From: CAYWNA01 sp964459305
GTDB lineage: Bacteria > Planctomycetota > Planctomycetia > Pirellulales > Pirellulaceae
Reading direction: 5' to 3'
DNA length: 64,000 bases
NCBI GenBank assembly: GCA_964459305.1
Contig: CAYWNA010000011.1
Coordinates: 51,812-115,811 of the forward strand
The notes under the pieces: model-generated
Told to the model about the DNA's origin: nothing
The model's input: the letters and a program-made list of their open reading frames with translations, nothing else
Database searches by the model: none
Translations under genes and position numbers: made by a program
Shown: positions 17,901-25,039 of the stretch, one piece after another
How the letters are laid out: each line of letters starts with the position of its first letter
Position numbering within the stretch: the stretch's first letter is position 1

Positions 17901-18652
17901 TCACCCCGTGGGCGCGGTTGGAGGGGACGTTTCGAGTGGGGCCACGACCGGCCCCGACCGTCGAAATCACCTTGAGCATCGACAGCGTGCATTCCTACGG
18001 CGACGACGTCCCCAATATCTTCACACATCACGACGTGGTAACCGATCGGGTCGGGCGATTCGTATTCGGACGGGCTTTTCCCGGCAACGGTCGCATTGGC
18101 CGCCGCATTTCGCTGACGGTCGATGAGGGCGCGACGGAGGTCGTGTCGTCACAGAAGGTGTCGGTCGAGCTTTCCGCGGGGGAAACCAGACAGATCGATC
18201 TGGGTGGCGCAGGGCGGCCAGTGTTGGGAAGACTGATGCCACCCACTGACTACGCGGACAAGGTGCATTGGAGCTTTGCGCTGGTCAATGTACGAGCCGA
18301 TCTGCCGCCGCCGAAGGCGCCGACGACCCCGGTTGAGGTTCAGGATGATCGGGAAAAACACAAGGCTTGGTGGGAGTCGTGGAAGAGAACCGATGAGGGA
18401 CAGGCTTGGCAAGCGGCGTATCGAGCCTTTGAGGAACTTCGCTCCAAGAGCCTCTACATCACCGCCAGCGTTGACCGCGACGGCACCTTTCGGATCGACG
18501 ACATGCCCGCGGGCGACTATTCGTTGAGAGTCCGTTCTTCCCAGCACAAAGCCGGACAACTGATGGACTATCGCTTCTCGGTACCGAAGATCGACGGAGA
18601 CCGGTCCGACCAACCGTTCGATTTGGGTGAGTTGGTGCTAGTGCAGAACTAA
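14951..18652 (+). CDS. BlaR1-like M56 sensor peptidase with long carboxypeptidase-regulatory-like tail
   Basis: The N-terminal 420 residues form a BlaR1/M56 membrane peptidase: hydrophobic segments near residues 10-35, 50-72 and 140-168, the zinc motif HELAH (248-252), FFNPALWYLSRR, and EYCCDE from residue 289 supplying the third ligand. A final transmembrane segment precedes residue 400. From about residue 430 to 1233 there are repeated Ig/carboxypeptidase-regulatory-like modules, each opening with a V-x-D-x-x-G/N-x-P-x-x-x-A pattern (VVGPDGKPVSNAMV, VVDSDGKPIDGVSV, VTDESGKPVAGALV, VVDEQDNPIPKARI). Classical BlaR1 carries a penicillin-binding sensor domain instead, so this sensor probably detects another extracytoplasmic cue. 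It overlaps the repressor gene by 4 bp. Confidence 0.85.
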   Translation: MNRLALIDPAFAGRLCLTLLHSAWQVALLALVAWSFERFWRNRSVERCYALHVAALVAAIAAMPITFALVEVATTTSDAPTAEPPVARAVLAVAPTSPATTVASPVNASQAQAVGPTSTLGGLPAPPPARLPAQATKAGNLSVLWLQVAPWIVALYTVGVTVMLFRLTAGIWRAHRLGKDAESVTAGPLVDALNALARQWSMRIVPTLAQAEHIVVPKIVGFVRPMILLPASAVTGLSPDELDMIIAHELAHVRRSDMWIALIQRLAEALLFFNPALWYLSRRISTLREYCCDELTCRAMSNSDTEPRARYAAALLRVVELARSGTMGRGDNPVPVGSDLAALAASGRSASELRRRVARLFGEPLREPLRVSRGGLLSLGILASLLLTGPIVWNTAADSAPPRATVDGDADTQVGNRPQPKSNAARTGPHRQFTLQVVGPDGKPVSNAMVEIRTGPSLTAEQILQGEFVRKGNYGIFARTDVQGRLVVEPPAKPPRFNVSIKQSGFGPYWVAWSSGSHPQSIPREFTAELEAAWSVGGTVVDSDGKPIDGVSVAPSVDFKKRPGDTAQLGVGTHIATDAEGKWRFDCVPNSKSEVFVAFNHPDFRPVRRPLTRSEFGFARGQAAEAKIVLEPGLTVTGTVTDESGKPVAGALVRTKFLNDIRKAATDEHGNYRLIGCEPRMAKIVVSAKGRALDMREVRVDPEIDPVDFEMQPGGHVRIRVVDEQDNPIPKARIFFQRWRGRIDYFEFDHVGQYTDENGVWEWNEAPLDEFRADICRPGGMQLDEQSLIARDEEYVFRPPRALVVTGKVFDAVTKAPIETFRVIPGLRNRDPRIRMNWIPRESYQAAGGQYRIRLRNAYLAHLVRIEADGYQVATSRDIKTDEGEVEIDFQLQPAKDIAATITSASGEPAAGAKIALGVAGSQISVKNGDIDDGSTYATRLDVDETGRFSIPGRDEPFQLVITHPTGFAYLKSTDGPVPSNVSLTPWARLEGTFRVGPRPAPTVEITLSIDSVHSYGDDVPNIFTHHDVVTDRVGRFVFGRAFPGNGRIGRRISLTVDEGATEVVSSQKVSVELSAGETRQIDLGGAGRPVLGRLMPPTDYADKVHWSFALVNVRADLPPPKAPTTPVEVQDDREKHKAWWESWKRTDEGQAWQAAYRAFEELRSKSLYITASVDRDGTFRIDDMPAGDYSLRVRSSQHKAGQLMDYRFSVPKIDGDRSDQPFDLGELVLVQN

Positions 18653-18685
18653 CCGAACTCGACGCGAGCGACCGAGACCATCTGC

Positions 18686-18769
18686 CTGTAGGGAATGCCC
18701 TCCGTGGCGTTCTGTGAGATGGTGAGCGCACGACGAGTCACGGAACGCCACGGAGGGCGTTCCCTACAG
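18686..18769. repeat. Long inverted repeat (CTGTAGGGAATGCCCTCCGT type)
   Basis: Arms of about 32 bp at 18686-18717 and 18738-18769 are almost perfect reverse complements around a 20-bp centre (core GGGAATGCCCTCCGTGGCGT). The element fills most of the 150-bp space between the converging blaR1-like and oxidoreductase genes. It would form a strong hairpin in RNA from either strand and may terminate both genes, but no T-run follows. Confidence 0.8.
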
Positions 18770-18802
18770 ATCTATGTGCATGGGTGATTCCTGCGCGGAT
18801 CC

Positions 18803-20164
18803 CTACGACTTTCTCTGAAGATCGGGGTTCGCTGTGACGATTGGCTGGTCAAGCATTGCGTTGGCGCGTGGGTTGTCGACGAACCGTTCCTTCGCCCCGT
18901 CCCATTTCAGGATCTCGTTCAGACTGATGGCCAGATGGCCCAGCAGGCACGTCGATGTGACGTGATGTCCCACCTCGGCCGGCTCCCAGGTTGGCTTGCG
19001 GGTCTTGACGCTGTCCAGAAAGTCGCGTTTCTCGCTCGTGTGACGCGGTTCGGGGCGGTCGACCAAATCGTACTTCGCCTTCAGCAGTGAATCGTCGCTT
19101 GCCTTGAAATGTCCGAACCCCGCGTCGATCCACCCCTTGTCGCCCTCGAATTTCATGTACGGTCTTTCGGTCCGGTAGATGACTTCGATCCCGTCGGCGT
19201 ACTTGTACTTGACATCGAATTCGAGCAGCACGTTCCAGAAGCTGTCGGCCGCCGGATAGACCCCCGTACCGGAAATCTCGACGGGCCATTGGCGGTCGAG
19301 CCCCATGCACCAGAGTGCGCCGTTCAGCAAGTGGGTTCCCCAGTTGGTGATCATTCCGTCGCAGTAGTTCAATTTGCGCATCCAGCCGGGACGGCCTCGC
19401 AGATCGTGCCGTGGGTGAACGCCGTGGACCGTGTACGGAATCGGCGGGGCTTGCGTGTCGGCCGCGCCCTGCCATCGTTTGTAGTCCAGCTCTTCCGGGA
19501 CGGACATGTCCGGCTGCGGCTTGAGCGGGATGTCCGACTCCGGAACACAGGCGTAGACGGTGTGGAGTTTTCCCAACTTGCCGCTTTGCACGATGGAATA
19601 CGCGCGGCGGGCCGGCGCACCAACACGGAACTCGCTATCAACACGGAAGATTCGGCCGTATTTGTCTGACGCCTCACGCAGTTGTTGTCCCTCGCGGATA
19701 GTGCGGATGATCGGCTTCTCCAGCGCCACGTCTTTGCCGGCCTGCATGGCGTCGACTCCCATCTTCCCATGCCAGTGATCGGGCGTCGAGATCATCACCG
19801 CGTCGATATCGTCACGCGCAAGCACGTCCTGATAGTCGGCGTAGGCGCCACATCCTTGGGTTATTCCATGCTTGGCCTGGTTGTAATCGTCGACCTTCTT
19901 CTTCGCCTCCTTCATTCTCCACGCATCGGGATCGCACACGGCGACAATCCTGCAATCCGGTTGGCGCTGGAACAGCGGGATGTTCTTGTAGTAGCATTGG
20001 CGCCCCGTCCCGATCATCCCCATCCTCACCGTTTCGCTCGGCGGATTCGCGCCGAGCACATGCGACGGAACGACAGCAGGCGCGGCGAGCACCACAGAAG
20101 CCATCGCGCCGGATCGCTTCAAGAAAGAACGACGCGTAACATGTGACGCTATTGCTTGGTTCAT
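18803..20164 (-). CDS. TAT-exported Gfo/Idh/MocA family oxidoreductase
   Basis: The start at ATG 20164 (complement) is set by an AAGGAA box and a twin-arginine leader, RRSFLKRSGAMASVVLAAPAVV. The Rossmann part follows at once (VRMGMIGTGRQ for the nucleotide-binding loop, DAVMISTPDHWHGKMGVDAMQAGKDVALEKP with the family's EKP lysine), then the alpha/beta C-terminal domain. This family oxidises or isomerises sugars, inositols and related alcohols with NAD(P). Exported members are abundant in planctomycetes; their cofactor supply outside the cytoplasm is unexplained unless the enzyme is exported with bound nucleotide. The 453-residue length is normal for this exported subgroup. The next minus-strand gene ends 317 bp upstream, so it probably has its own promoter. 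Confidence 0.88.
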   Translation of the reverse strand: MNQAIASHVTRRSFLKRSGAMASVVLAAPAVVPSHVLGANPPSETVRMGMIGTGRQCYYKNIPLFQRQPDCRIVAVCDPDAWRMKEAKKKVDDYNQAKHGITQGCGAYADYQDVLARDDIDAVMISTPDHWHGKMGVDAMQAGKDVALEKPIIRTIREGQQLREASDKYGRIFRVDSEFRVGAPARRAYSIVQSGKLGKLHTVYACVPESDIPLKPQPDMSVPEELDYKRWQGAADTQAPPIPYTVHGVHPRHDLRGRPGWMRKLNYCDGMITNWGTHLLNGALWCMGLDRQWPVEISGTGVYPAADSFWNVLLEFDVKYKYADGIEVIYRTERPYMKFEGDKGWIDAGFGHFKASDDSLLKAKYDLVDRPEPRHTSEKRDFLDSVKTRKPTWEPAEVGHHVTSTCLLGHLAISLNEILKWDGAKERFVDNPRANAMLDQPIVTANPDLQRKS

Positions 20165-20481
20165 GGTGAGTTCCTTGTTTGAAAATCTGTGATAATCCGA
20201 GTATAGCTGAATTCGCAATAATTCAGCATGGCGGACGATCATGAATTCCAACGAATTCCGCTACCGCGGTGATCGCCACAGAATCTGGCCGCACACGACG
20301 GGACCGGCACATTTGCGAATTATCAAGTTTCAGGTTGACCCACCGGTTTTCGCTGTCATCGCAAAGTCCGTGTTGGCTCAACGCCGTGCTCGATCTTCTA
20401 CTGTGCGTTGTCAGGACACGCGAGTCTCCTCTTCGGGTGCTCGTTCCGGCGACATTCACTGGATTGGCTGCCGCCCGGATC
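20165..20481. other. Intergenic region with a 5'-UTR hairpin
   Basis: No gene is supported. A perfect 8-bp hairpin, GCTGAATT (20206-20213) with AATTCAGC (20220-20227), lies about 45 bp upstream of the oxidoreductase start on its transcript side and might affect its translation. The remaining 250 bp shows no feature that I can name. Confidence 0.5.
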
Positions 20482-21717
20482 TCAAGGAGGAGCCATAATG
20501 TTCTCGCCACGCCACCGCAGAGAAGCGTAACCGCATTCGGCAAAGAAATCGAACTGCGCCAATGTGTCCTCCAGGTATTCTTCGCTGAATTCGCGCCCGG
20601 TTTCCAGTGCGGATCGCCTGGCGATTTCGTACACGTCTCGCTTTCCATCGGCCCACCACCACGGTGTATTCGCCCGCCAACTCCACGTGAAGTTCCAATT
20701 CCGGCCTTTGGGGATTGGCACGGCGGCATCGACCAGCGTTAGTGTTCCGACGACTTTCCGGGTCGGAATCAGGCATTTCGCGCGCGCAGCAGAAGGAAAC
20801 TCCGGGCGAGTGTATGGGATGATTGGGCTGATGCCGCGTGCCGCCGTCATTGTCTCCAGGGCAGAGTTGAGGCGGTTCGTCTGACATTCGGCCTGCGCTC
20901 GTAGTCTTTGCCCTGCCGCTTCCACCACGGCACGGATGCGCTCGCGGTGCTTTTCCGGGACCAACTCCATAACCGTCGGCAGCGTGCGTAGGCCCCGGTC
21001 CAGCCGGTAAGCGATCAATTCGGTGCCGTCAAAAGCGACGCGTCCCAGTGACTTGCCCGTCTGGGATCCGGCCGCCGCGGCACGTATCAATCCTGACGTG
21101 CGTTCAACCAAGTCCACTTGGATATCAGCTTCCGCAATCGCAGGCGCTCTGCCGCCCGCGGTTTCGATCAAGACCAGCTTGCCGCGCAGATCGTCGGCCG
21201 TGATATCCTCCAGTTTTCCATCGTCACGTACAGCGACGACTTCGGCTTGGATTCCGCCAGGTGGCGTCGGACCGCAACGAGTCGTTAACGTCTGCGGTAC
21301 GTCCCGGTAATCCGCGATGACTTTGCCGGCGAGCGTTGCGGGCTCCACAACCGTAAGACGCGCGTGATCGACGTCCCAGGCTTGCTGCGACGTCCAGTCG
21401 CCATACTTGGTGCGTCCATCCGACTTGTATGGGATTACCTCGACCTGTTCCAAGCCAATCGCGCGAAACTGCTGGGCCACATACTGCGCCGTCTCGTGAT
21501 GTTTGTCCCAACTGTCCCAACGATCGCGCTCCCAGATTTCCGTAGCGTGCTGCTTGGCGACTTCCCCGGAAATTTCCTGTCGAATGATATTCAGCGTTTG
21601 GCTAAGATCATCCGACAAGTCTTCATAGCGTTCCGTCGGCTGGGCCCATACCGGTGCAGCGGCCAAGCACCCGCAATATGCGAACGCCAACAACTGCATG
21701 CGCCGCCAGTGTGCCAT
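20482..21717 (-). CDS. Secreted M28-aminopeptidase-like protein without an obvious zinc site
   Basis: The start (ATG complement of 21715-21717) follows an AGGAGG box and gives a signal peptide ending near APVWA. Residues 60-110 (RWDSWDKHHETAQYVAQQFRAIGL) resemble the N-terminal helix of M28 aminopeptidases, and GKLVLIETAGGRAPAI looks like a PA-type inserted domain, which M28 members often carry. The expected catalytic part, with its HxD, E-E and H zinc ligands, is not recognisable. Instead there is a charged helical region and a Trp-rich tail (NWNFTWSWRANTPWWWADGKRD). I read this as a diverged or inactive M28-like protein; a domain of unknown function is equally possible. Length is 411 residues. 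Confidence 0.5.
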   Translation of the reverse strand: MAHWRRMQLLAFAYCGCLAAAPVWAQPTERYEDLSDDLSQTLNIIRQEISGEVAKQHATEIWERDRWDSWDKHHETAQYVAQQFRAIGLEQVEVIPYKSDGRTKYGDWTSQQAWDVDHARLTVVEPATLAGKVIADYRDVPQTLTTRCGPTPPGGIQAEVVAVRDDGKLEDITADDLRGKLVLIETAGGRAPAIAEADIQVDLVERTSGLIRAAAAGSQTGKSLGRVAFDGTELIAYRLDRGLRTLPTVMELVPEKHRERIRAVVEAAGQRLRAQAECQTNRLNSALETMTAARGISPIIPYTRPEFPSAARAKCLIPTRKVVGTLTLVDAAVPIPKGRNWNFTWSWRANTPWWWADGKRDVYEIARRSALETGREFSEEYLEDTLAQFDFFAECGYASLRWRGENIMAPP

Positions 21718-21937
21718 GTGATTCTATCCTCCTGGCAAATGCGTTTACCGAGTCACGAGCGCATCCTTCCTGGCTGTCACGACATTTTTCGTTCGAGGGT
21801 TCGCGAGACGCGTTTGAATGTAATACGAGGATTGACGCGCCGCAACTGTTCCGTTGAGCGAGTGCATCCCACCGTCCGATCTGCCATGCCGCGACCCAAC
21901 CTGCAATCATGCGGCCCTGGATGGCCCCTGTCCAGAA

Positions 21938-23191
21938 CTACGTGAAAACATCCAGCGGCTCGTATTTGTCGCCGAGAATGGCCTTGCTGTCGAAGCCGAG
22001 CCAGCGGTCGAGCATGGTGGCGTAGACGCGGCGGAAGTCGGTGTGGGGTTTCTGTGCGTCTTGATCCAAGTCGGTCAGGCTGGGATGCTCGCCCACGAGG
22101 CCCCCGCGCAGTTGGCCACCAGCCAAGAAGACCGGGGCGGCGGCGCCGTGGTTGGTGCCTCGGCGGCCGTTTTCAGTAAGCGTGCGGCCGAATTCGGAGA
22201 AGGTCATCAGCACGACGCGATTGAGCGCGCCGGCCTGCTTCAAATCGCGGACAAATGCCGCCACCGACTCGGACAACTGCCGCAACAACGCCGCGTGGTT
22301 GTCGCGCTGACTCGCATGGTTGTCAAAACCGCCGATGTCTCCGCCGCCGAGTTCCGCGAAGAAAATTCGTATTCCCAAGTTCGCCCGGATCAGTTGAGCA
22401 ACCGTCTTGAGCGACTCGGCAAATCCAAACGGCGGATACTCGCCAGCGCCGTCTGCGTCGCGCAATACCTCTTGGACTTGCCGGCTGCCGGCATACGCGG
22501 TCAGCGTGCCGCCGCGCACGTAGTCGGCCAGGGGATTATTGCCGGTGCTTGACTGTTTGAGGGCCTCGCGCACTTGCCGTGATGCGCCGTCGGCCGAACC
22601 GGGCGCCGTGCGCAGTGTCAACTGCTCCATGGAACGGACGGACGGCACCACGGACCTTTCCGCGTTCAATCCGAACGGTCTTGCGATCGGCCCCACGAAG
22701 ACGCCTGGAATATCGGCTTGGTCGGACTGGTCGGCCTGATCGATCGCTCGGCCGACCCAGCCGGTCTGGCACGCCGGATCGCCGGGATGAGCGGTGTGCC
22801 AATCGCGCATCGCGATTTCGTGATTCCGGTTTGAGTTCGGGTACCCAACCCCATGTACGATGCCCAGTTGCCCTTCCTGGTAAAGCTGCCAGAAGGCTTG
22901 CGTATTGGGATGGAATCCCAGCGATGAATCGATCTTGTGCACTTCGCTGCCGGTCAGTCGCAACGTGCGGCGGGCACGACCGTAGGCATCGTCAGCATAC
23001 GGTACGACGGTGTTCAGGCCGTCGTTGCCGCCAGAAAGCTGAAGTACTACCAAGGCCGTGTCGGCCGTATCACGCTTTTGCGCGGCGGCCAAAGCCGAGC
23101 GGCCTAGGAACGTCGGCACCGTGGGTGCCAGAGACAGCATCGTTGACGTCCCCACAATAGATTTCAAAAAATCGCGACGTGAATGTGACAT
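21938..23191 (-). CDS. DUF1501-domain protein, TAT-exported
   Basis: The 417-residue product starts with a twin-arginine leader (MSHSRRDFLKSIVGTSTMLS). The mature protein shows the DUF1501 hallmarks: LVVLQLSGGNDGLNTVVPY, IGFHPN-like SSLGFHPNTQAFWQLY, GVGYPNSNRNHEIAMRDWHTA, and near the end VVLMTFSEFGRTLTENGRRGTNHGAAAPVFLAG. DUF1501 belongs to the alkaline-phosphatase/sulfatase-like superfamily, but its substrate is unknown. The gene lies downstream of a DUF1800 gene on the same strand; the two families nearly always occur together in planctomycetes and other bacteria, so they probably act in one exported complex or pathway. The 207-bp space between them holds an inverted repeat. Confidence 0.9.
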   Translation of the reverse strand: MSHSRRDFLKSIVGTSTMLSLAPTVPTFLGRSALAAAQKRDTADTALVVLQLSGGNDGLNTVVPYADDAYGRARRTLRLTGSEVHKIDSSLGFHPNTQAFWQLYQEGQLGIVHGVGYPNSNRNHEIAMRDWHTAHPGDPACQTGWVGRAIDQADQSDQADIPGVFVGPIARPFGLNAERSVVPSVRSMEQLTLRTAPGSADGASRQVREALKQSSTGNNPLADYVRGGTLTAYAGSRQVQEVLRDADGAGEYPPFGFAESLKTVAQLIRANLGIRIFFAELGGGDIGGFDNHASQRDNHAALLRQLSESVAAFVRDLKQAGALNRVVLMTFSEFGRTLTENGRRGTNHGAAAPVFLAGGQLRGGLVGEHPSLTDLDQDAQKPHTDFRRVYATMLDRWLGFDSKAILGDKYEPLDVFT

Positions 23192-23255
23192 GGCTTTTCT
23201 CCCGGCCTAATATGCTAGGAATGGCAACAAAACAACTTCCCGACCTTGCCAGCAT

Positions 23256-23336
23256 CGTTTAGCCGCGACCCGCCAGGAGAGCGCGTGGGTAACCACTGCG
23301 CTCGGACGCGCTCCCCTGGCGGGTCGCGGTTAAACG
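23256..23336. repeat. Inverted repeat, CGTTTAGCCGCGACCCGCCA variant
   Basis: Arms 23256-23288 and 23308-23336 pair almost perfectly (cores CGACCCGCCAGG and CCTGGCGGGTCG). The outer ends, CGTTTAGCCGC and GCGGTTAAACG, match the ends of the family seen at 37563, 38246 and 59643, while the inner part differs. It lies between the DUF1800 and DUF1501 genes. Confidence 0.75.
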
Positions 23337-23398
23337 AGCAACTTCCGTCAGGCGGAGCCTGCTCTACTGCCGCTTCGGCGGCAGATGAATAATCGACG

Positions 23399-24775
23399 CT
23401 AACACAAATGGAACTCCGGCAGTGTAATCACGCTGTGGGCAAACTGCCGTAGCCATTTTGATACATCGCCGCTGGCCGAAGGAATTCCCTTCAGCAGGGC
23501 TTCGCGAACATTCGCTTCTACGTCTCCCTGCAGAAACAGATCAACGACGAAGCCGGCAGCGGACTCCGCTGCGGAGCGATTGTGTTTCTTGGCAACGGCC
23601 GTCGGATCGAGCTGATTCTGGTAAGGCCCGGCGGTGGCCAGCAGTGCCAAGGCCAGATTGCTTCGGCTGACCAACGTAGCGCTATTGATCCAGTGTCGGC
23701 CTCCCTCCCAGCCCCGGACGGTTGGCGGGTGGAACAGATTCTGGCCTAACTCGGCCAAGTGCTGGCCAAGTTTGGCGGTCGACACGGTTGCCTCCAGTCC
23801 TCTGACGATTCCCAGGGCGTACTCGACGGGGCTCTTGATCCTCCGGCGGTAAGCCGCTTCGGAGAAAAACTGGTTCGAACGGAGCATGGTCTCGACCACG
23901 CGGCCCACGTCGTAGTCTTTGTCGAAAGACTCAACCACTGGCAAGAGCAGCGCGTCGTCTGGTTCATCCGTCTCGGAAATCAGCCAGCGATAGAGTTTGC
24001 GGACCAGCATTTGTGAGACGGTCGGTTGATTCAGCACGATTTTCAGGACATCTTCCACGGTCCACTTGCCCGCTTGGCCCAGGATCTTCTTCGTGCCTTC
24101 ATCGTGTTCTCGCGGGACGAAGAGAAGCTGATTCCGCCGGACGAACCAGCCGGTAAATGCACGAGACGCCTCGCGTACGTCCCGTTCGTCGAAATGTCCC
24201 GGCCCCATCGTGAACTGTTCCAGCAATTGGCGTGCGAAGTTCTCATTGGGTACCGCCTTGCGGTTCGCGGTGGAATCCAGCCCGAGGAACATTGCCGGGT
24301 CGCGCGACGCCGCTTCCAATAACGGCCGGTATTTCCCCAGAGCGTGAGTGCGGAGCATTCGCACATGGTGTGCCATGAGCTGACCGCTCTTCACTTTGGC
24401 ATTACTGGCGGCGAAATGGCTGTGCCAGAACAACGTCATTTTTTCCAGCAGTGGATGCGGCGTCTCGATCATCCGCCGCAACCACCACGCACGCAGGCCC
24501 TCGGCTGATCCGGATCGAGCGACTGCTGTGTCGTACTCGTCATACTCCCGGTTGAACGCCTCGGTGTCCGCATCCGGCCGGAGCAGTCTGTCGACGGTGC
24601 GTTGCGGTCCGTCGGCCAGCGCCTGCTGGAGTTGGCCCCATGTGGCACCAAATCCCGCACGCCGGTAGAGATGCCCCGCCAAACGCAAATCCCACGGCCG
24701 GCGCGCATCCGGTTCGTATCGCTTCCACGCCCAAGTCGGATCTGCCGTTCTGTTGGATTGGTTATCAGCAAACAT
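23399..24775 (-). CDS. DUF1800-domain protein
   Basis: The start MFADNQ (ATG complement of 24773-24775) follows a GGAGGG box; the upstream ATG would translate a repeat. The 458-residue protein has DUF1800 features: LAGHLYRRAGFGATWGQLQQAL, WWLRRMIETPHPLLEKMTLFWHSHFAAS, LLEAASRDPAMFLGLDSTANRKAVPNENFARQLLEQFTMG, and HPPTVRGWEGGRHWIN near the end. The family's function is unknown. It pairs with the downstream DUF1501 gene, as is usual. No signal peptide is evident here, although partners often have one; the DUF1501 leader might carry it across the membrane (speculation). Family length is typically 450-550. Confidence 0.88.
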   Translation of the reverse strand: MFADNQSNRTADPTWAWKRYEPDARRPWDLRLAGHLYRRAGFGATWGQLQQALADGPQRTVDRLLRPDADTEAFNREYDEYDTAVARSGSAEGLRAWWLRRMIETPHPLLEKMTLFWHSHFAASNAKVKSGQLMAHHVRMLRTHALGKYRPLLEAASRDPAMFLGLDSTANRKAVPNENFARQLLEQFTMGPGHFDERDVREASRAFTGWFVRRNQLLFVPREHDEGTKKILGQAGKWTVEDVLKIVLNQPTVSQMLVRKLYRWLISETDEPDDALLLPVVESFDKDYDVGRVVETMLRSNQFFSEAAYRRRIKSPVEYALGIVRGLEATVSTAKLGQHLAELGQNLFHPPTVRGWEGGRHWINSATLVSRSNLALALLATAGPYQNQLDPTAVAKKHNRSAAESAAGFVVDLFLQGDVEANVREALLKGIPSASGDVSKWLRQFAHSVITLPEFHLC

Positions 24776-24825
24776 GAACACCCTCCGTTCGTGCAAACCT
24801 CGAATGCCCTCAGCCCAAGCTCGTG

Positions 24826-25016
24826 TTGTGGCTCGGTCTCCCGACCCGGCCATCCCGCCTGACCGCAGGTCTCCACTCGGCGCCTCAAACGCCGTGCTTT
24901 TTCAGCCGGGAAGTCTCCGGTCGCAGGAAGTGGCAGGGTCGGGAGACCCTGCCACAACCGAGTCCCTTTGCAGGATGGCTCTCCGGAGCCGTCTGGACGG
25001 GTCGGGAGACCCGTCC
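24826..25016. repeat. Cluster of GGGTCGGGAGACCC palindromes
   Basis: Three related palindromic units sit in 190 bp upstream of the DUF1800 gene. The arm 24826-24847 (GCTCGGTCTCCCGACCC core) pairs with 24936-24957. The stretch TGGCAGGGTCGGGAGACC at 24931 onward is itself palindromic. GGACGGGTCGGGAGACCCGT at 24995-25016 forms a third hairpin. All share the GGTCGGGAGACC core, suggesting local amplification of a dispersed repeat. Confidence 0.75.
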
Positions 25017-25039
25017 TACTCGGCTACGGCTCGGCCGCG

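Noticed and set aside
14556..18652. A beta-lactam resistance module
   Set aside because: Only the regulator and sensor types match; no beta-lactamase or penicillin-binding sensor is present.
24826..25016. A CRISPR array or tRNA-like structure
   Set aside because: Repeats are palindromes with no constant spacing, and no cloverleaf could be drawn.
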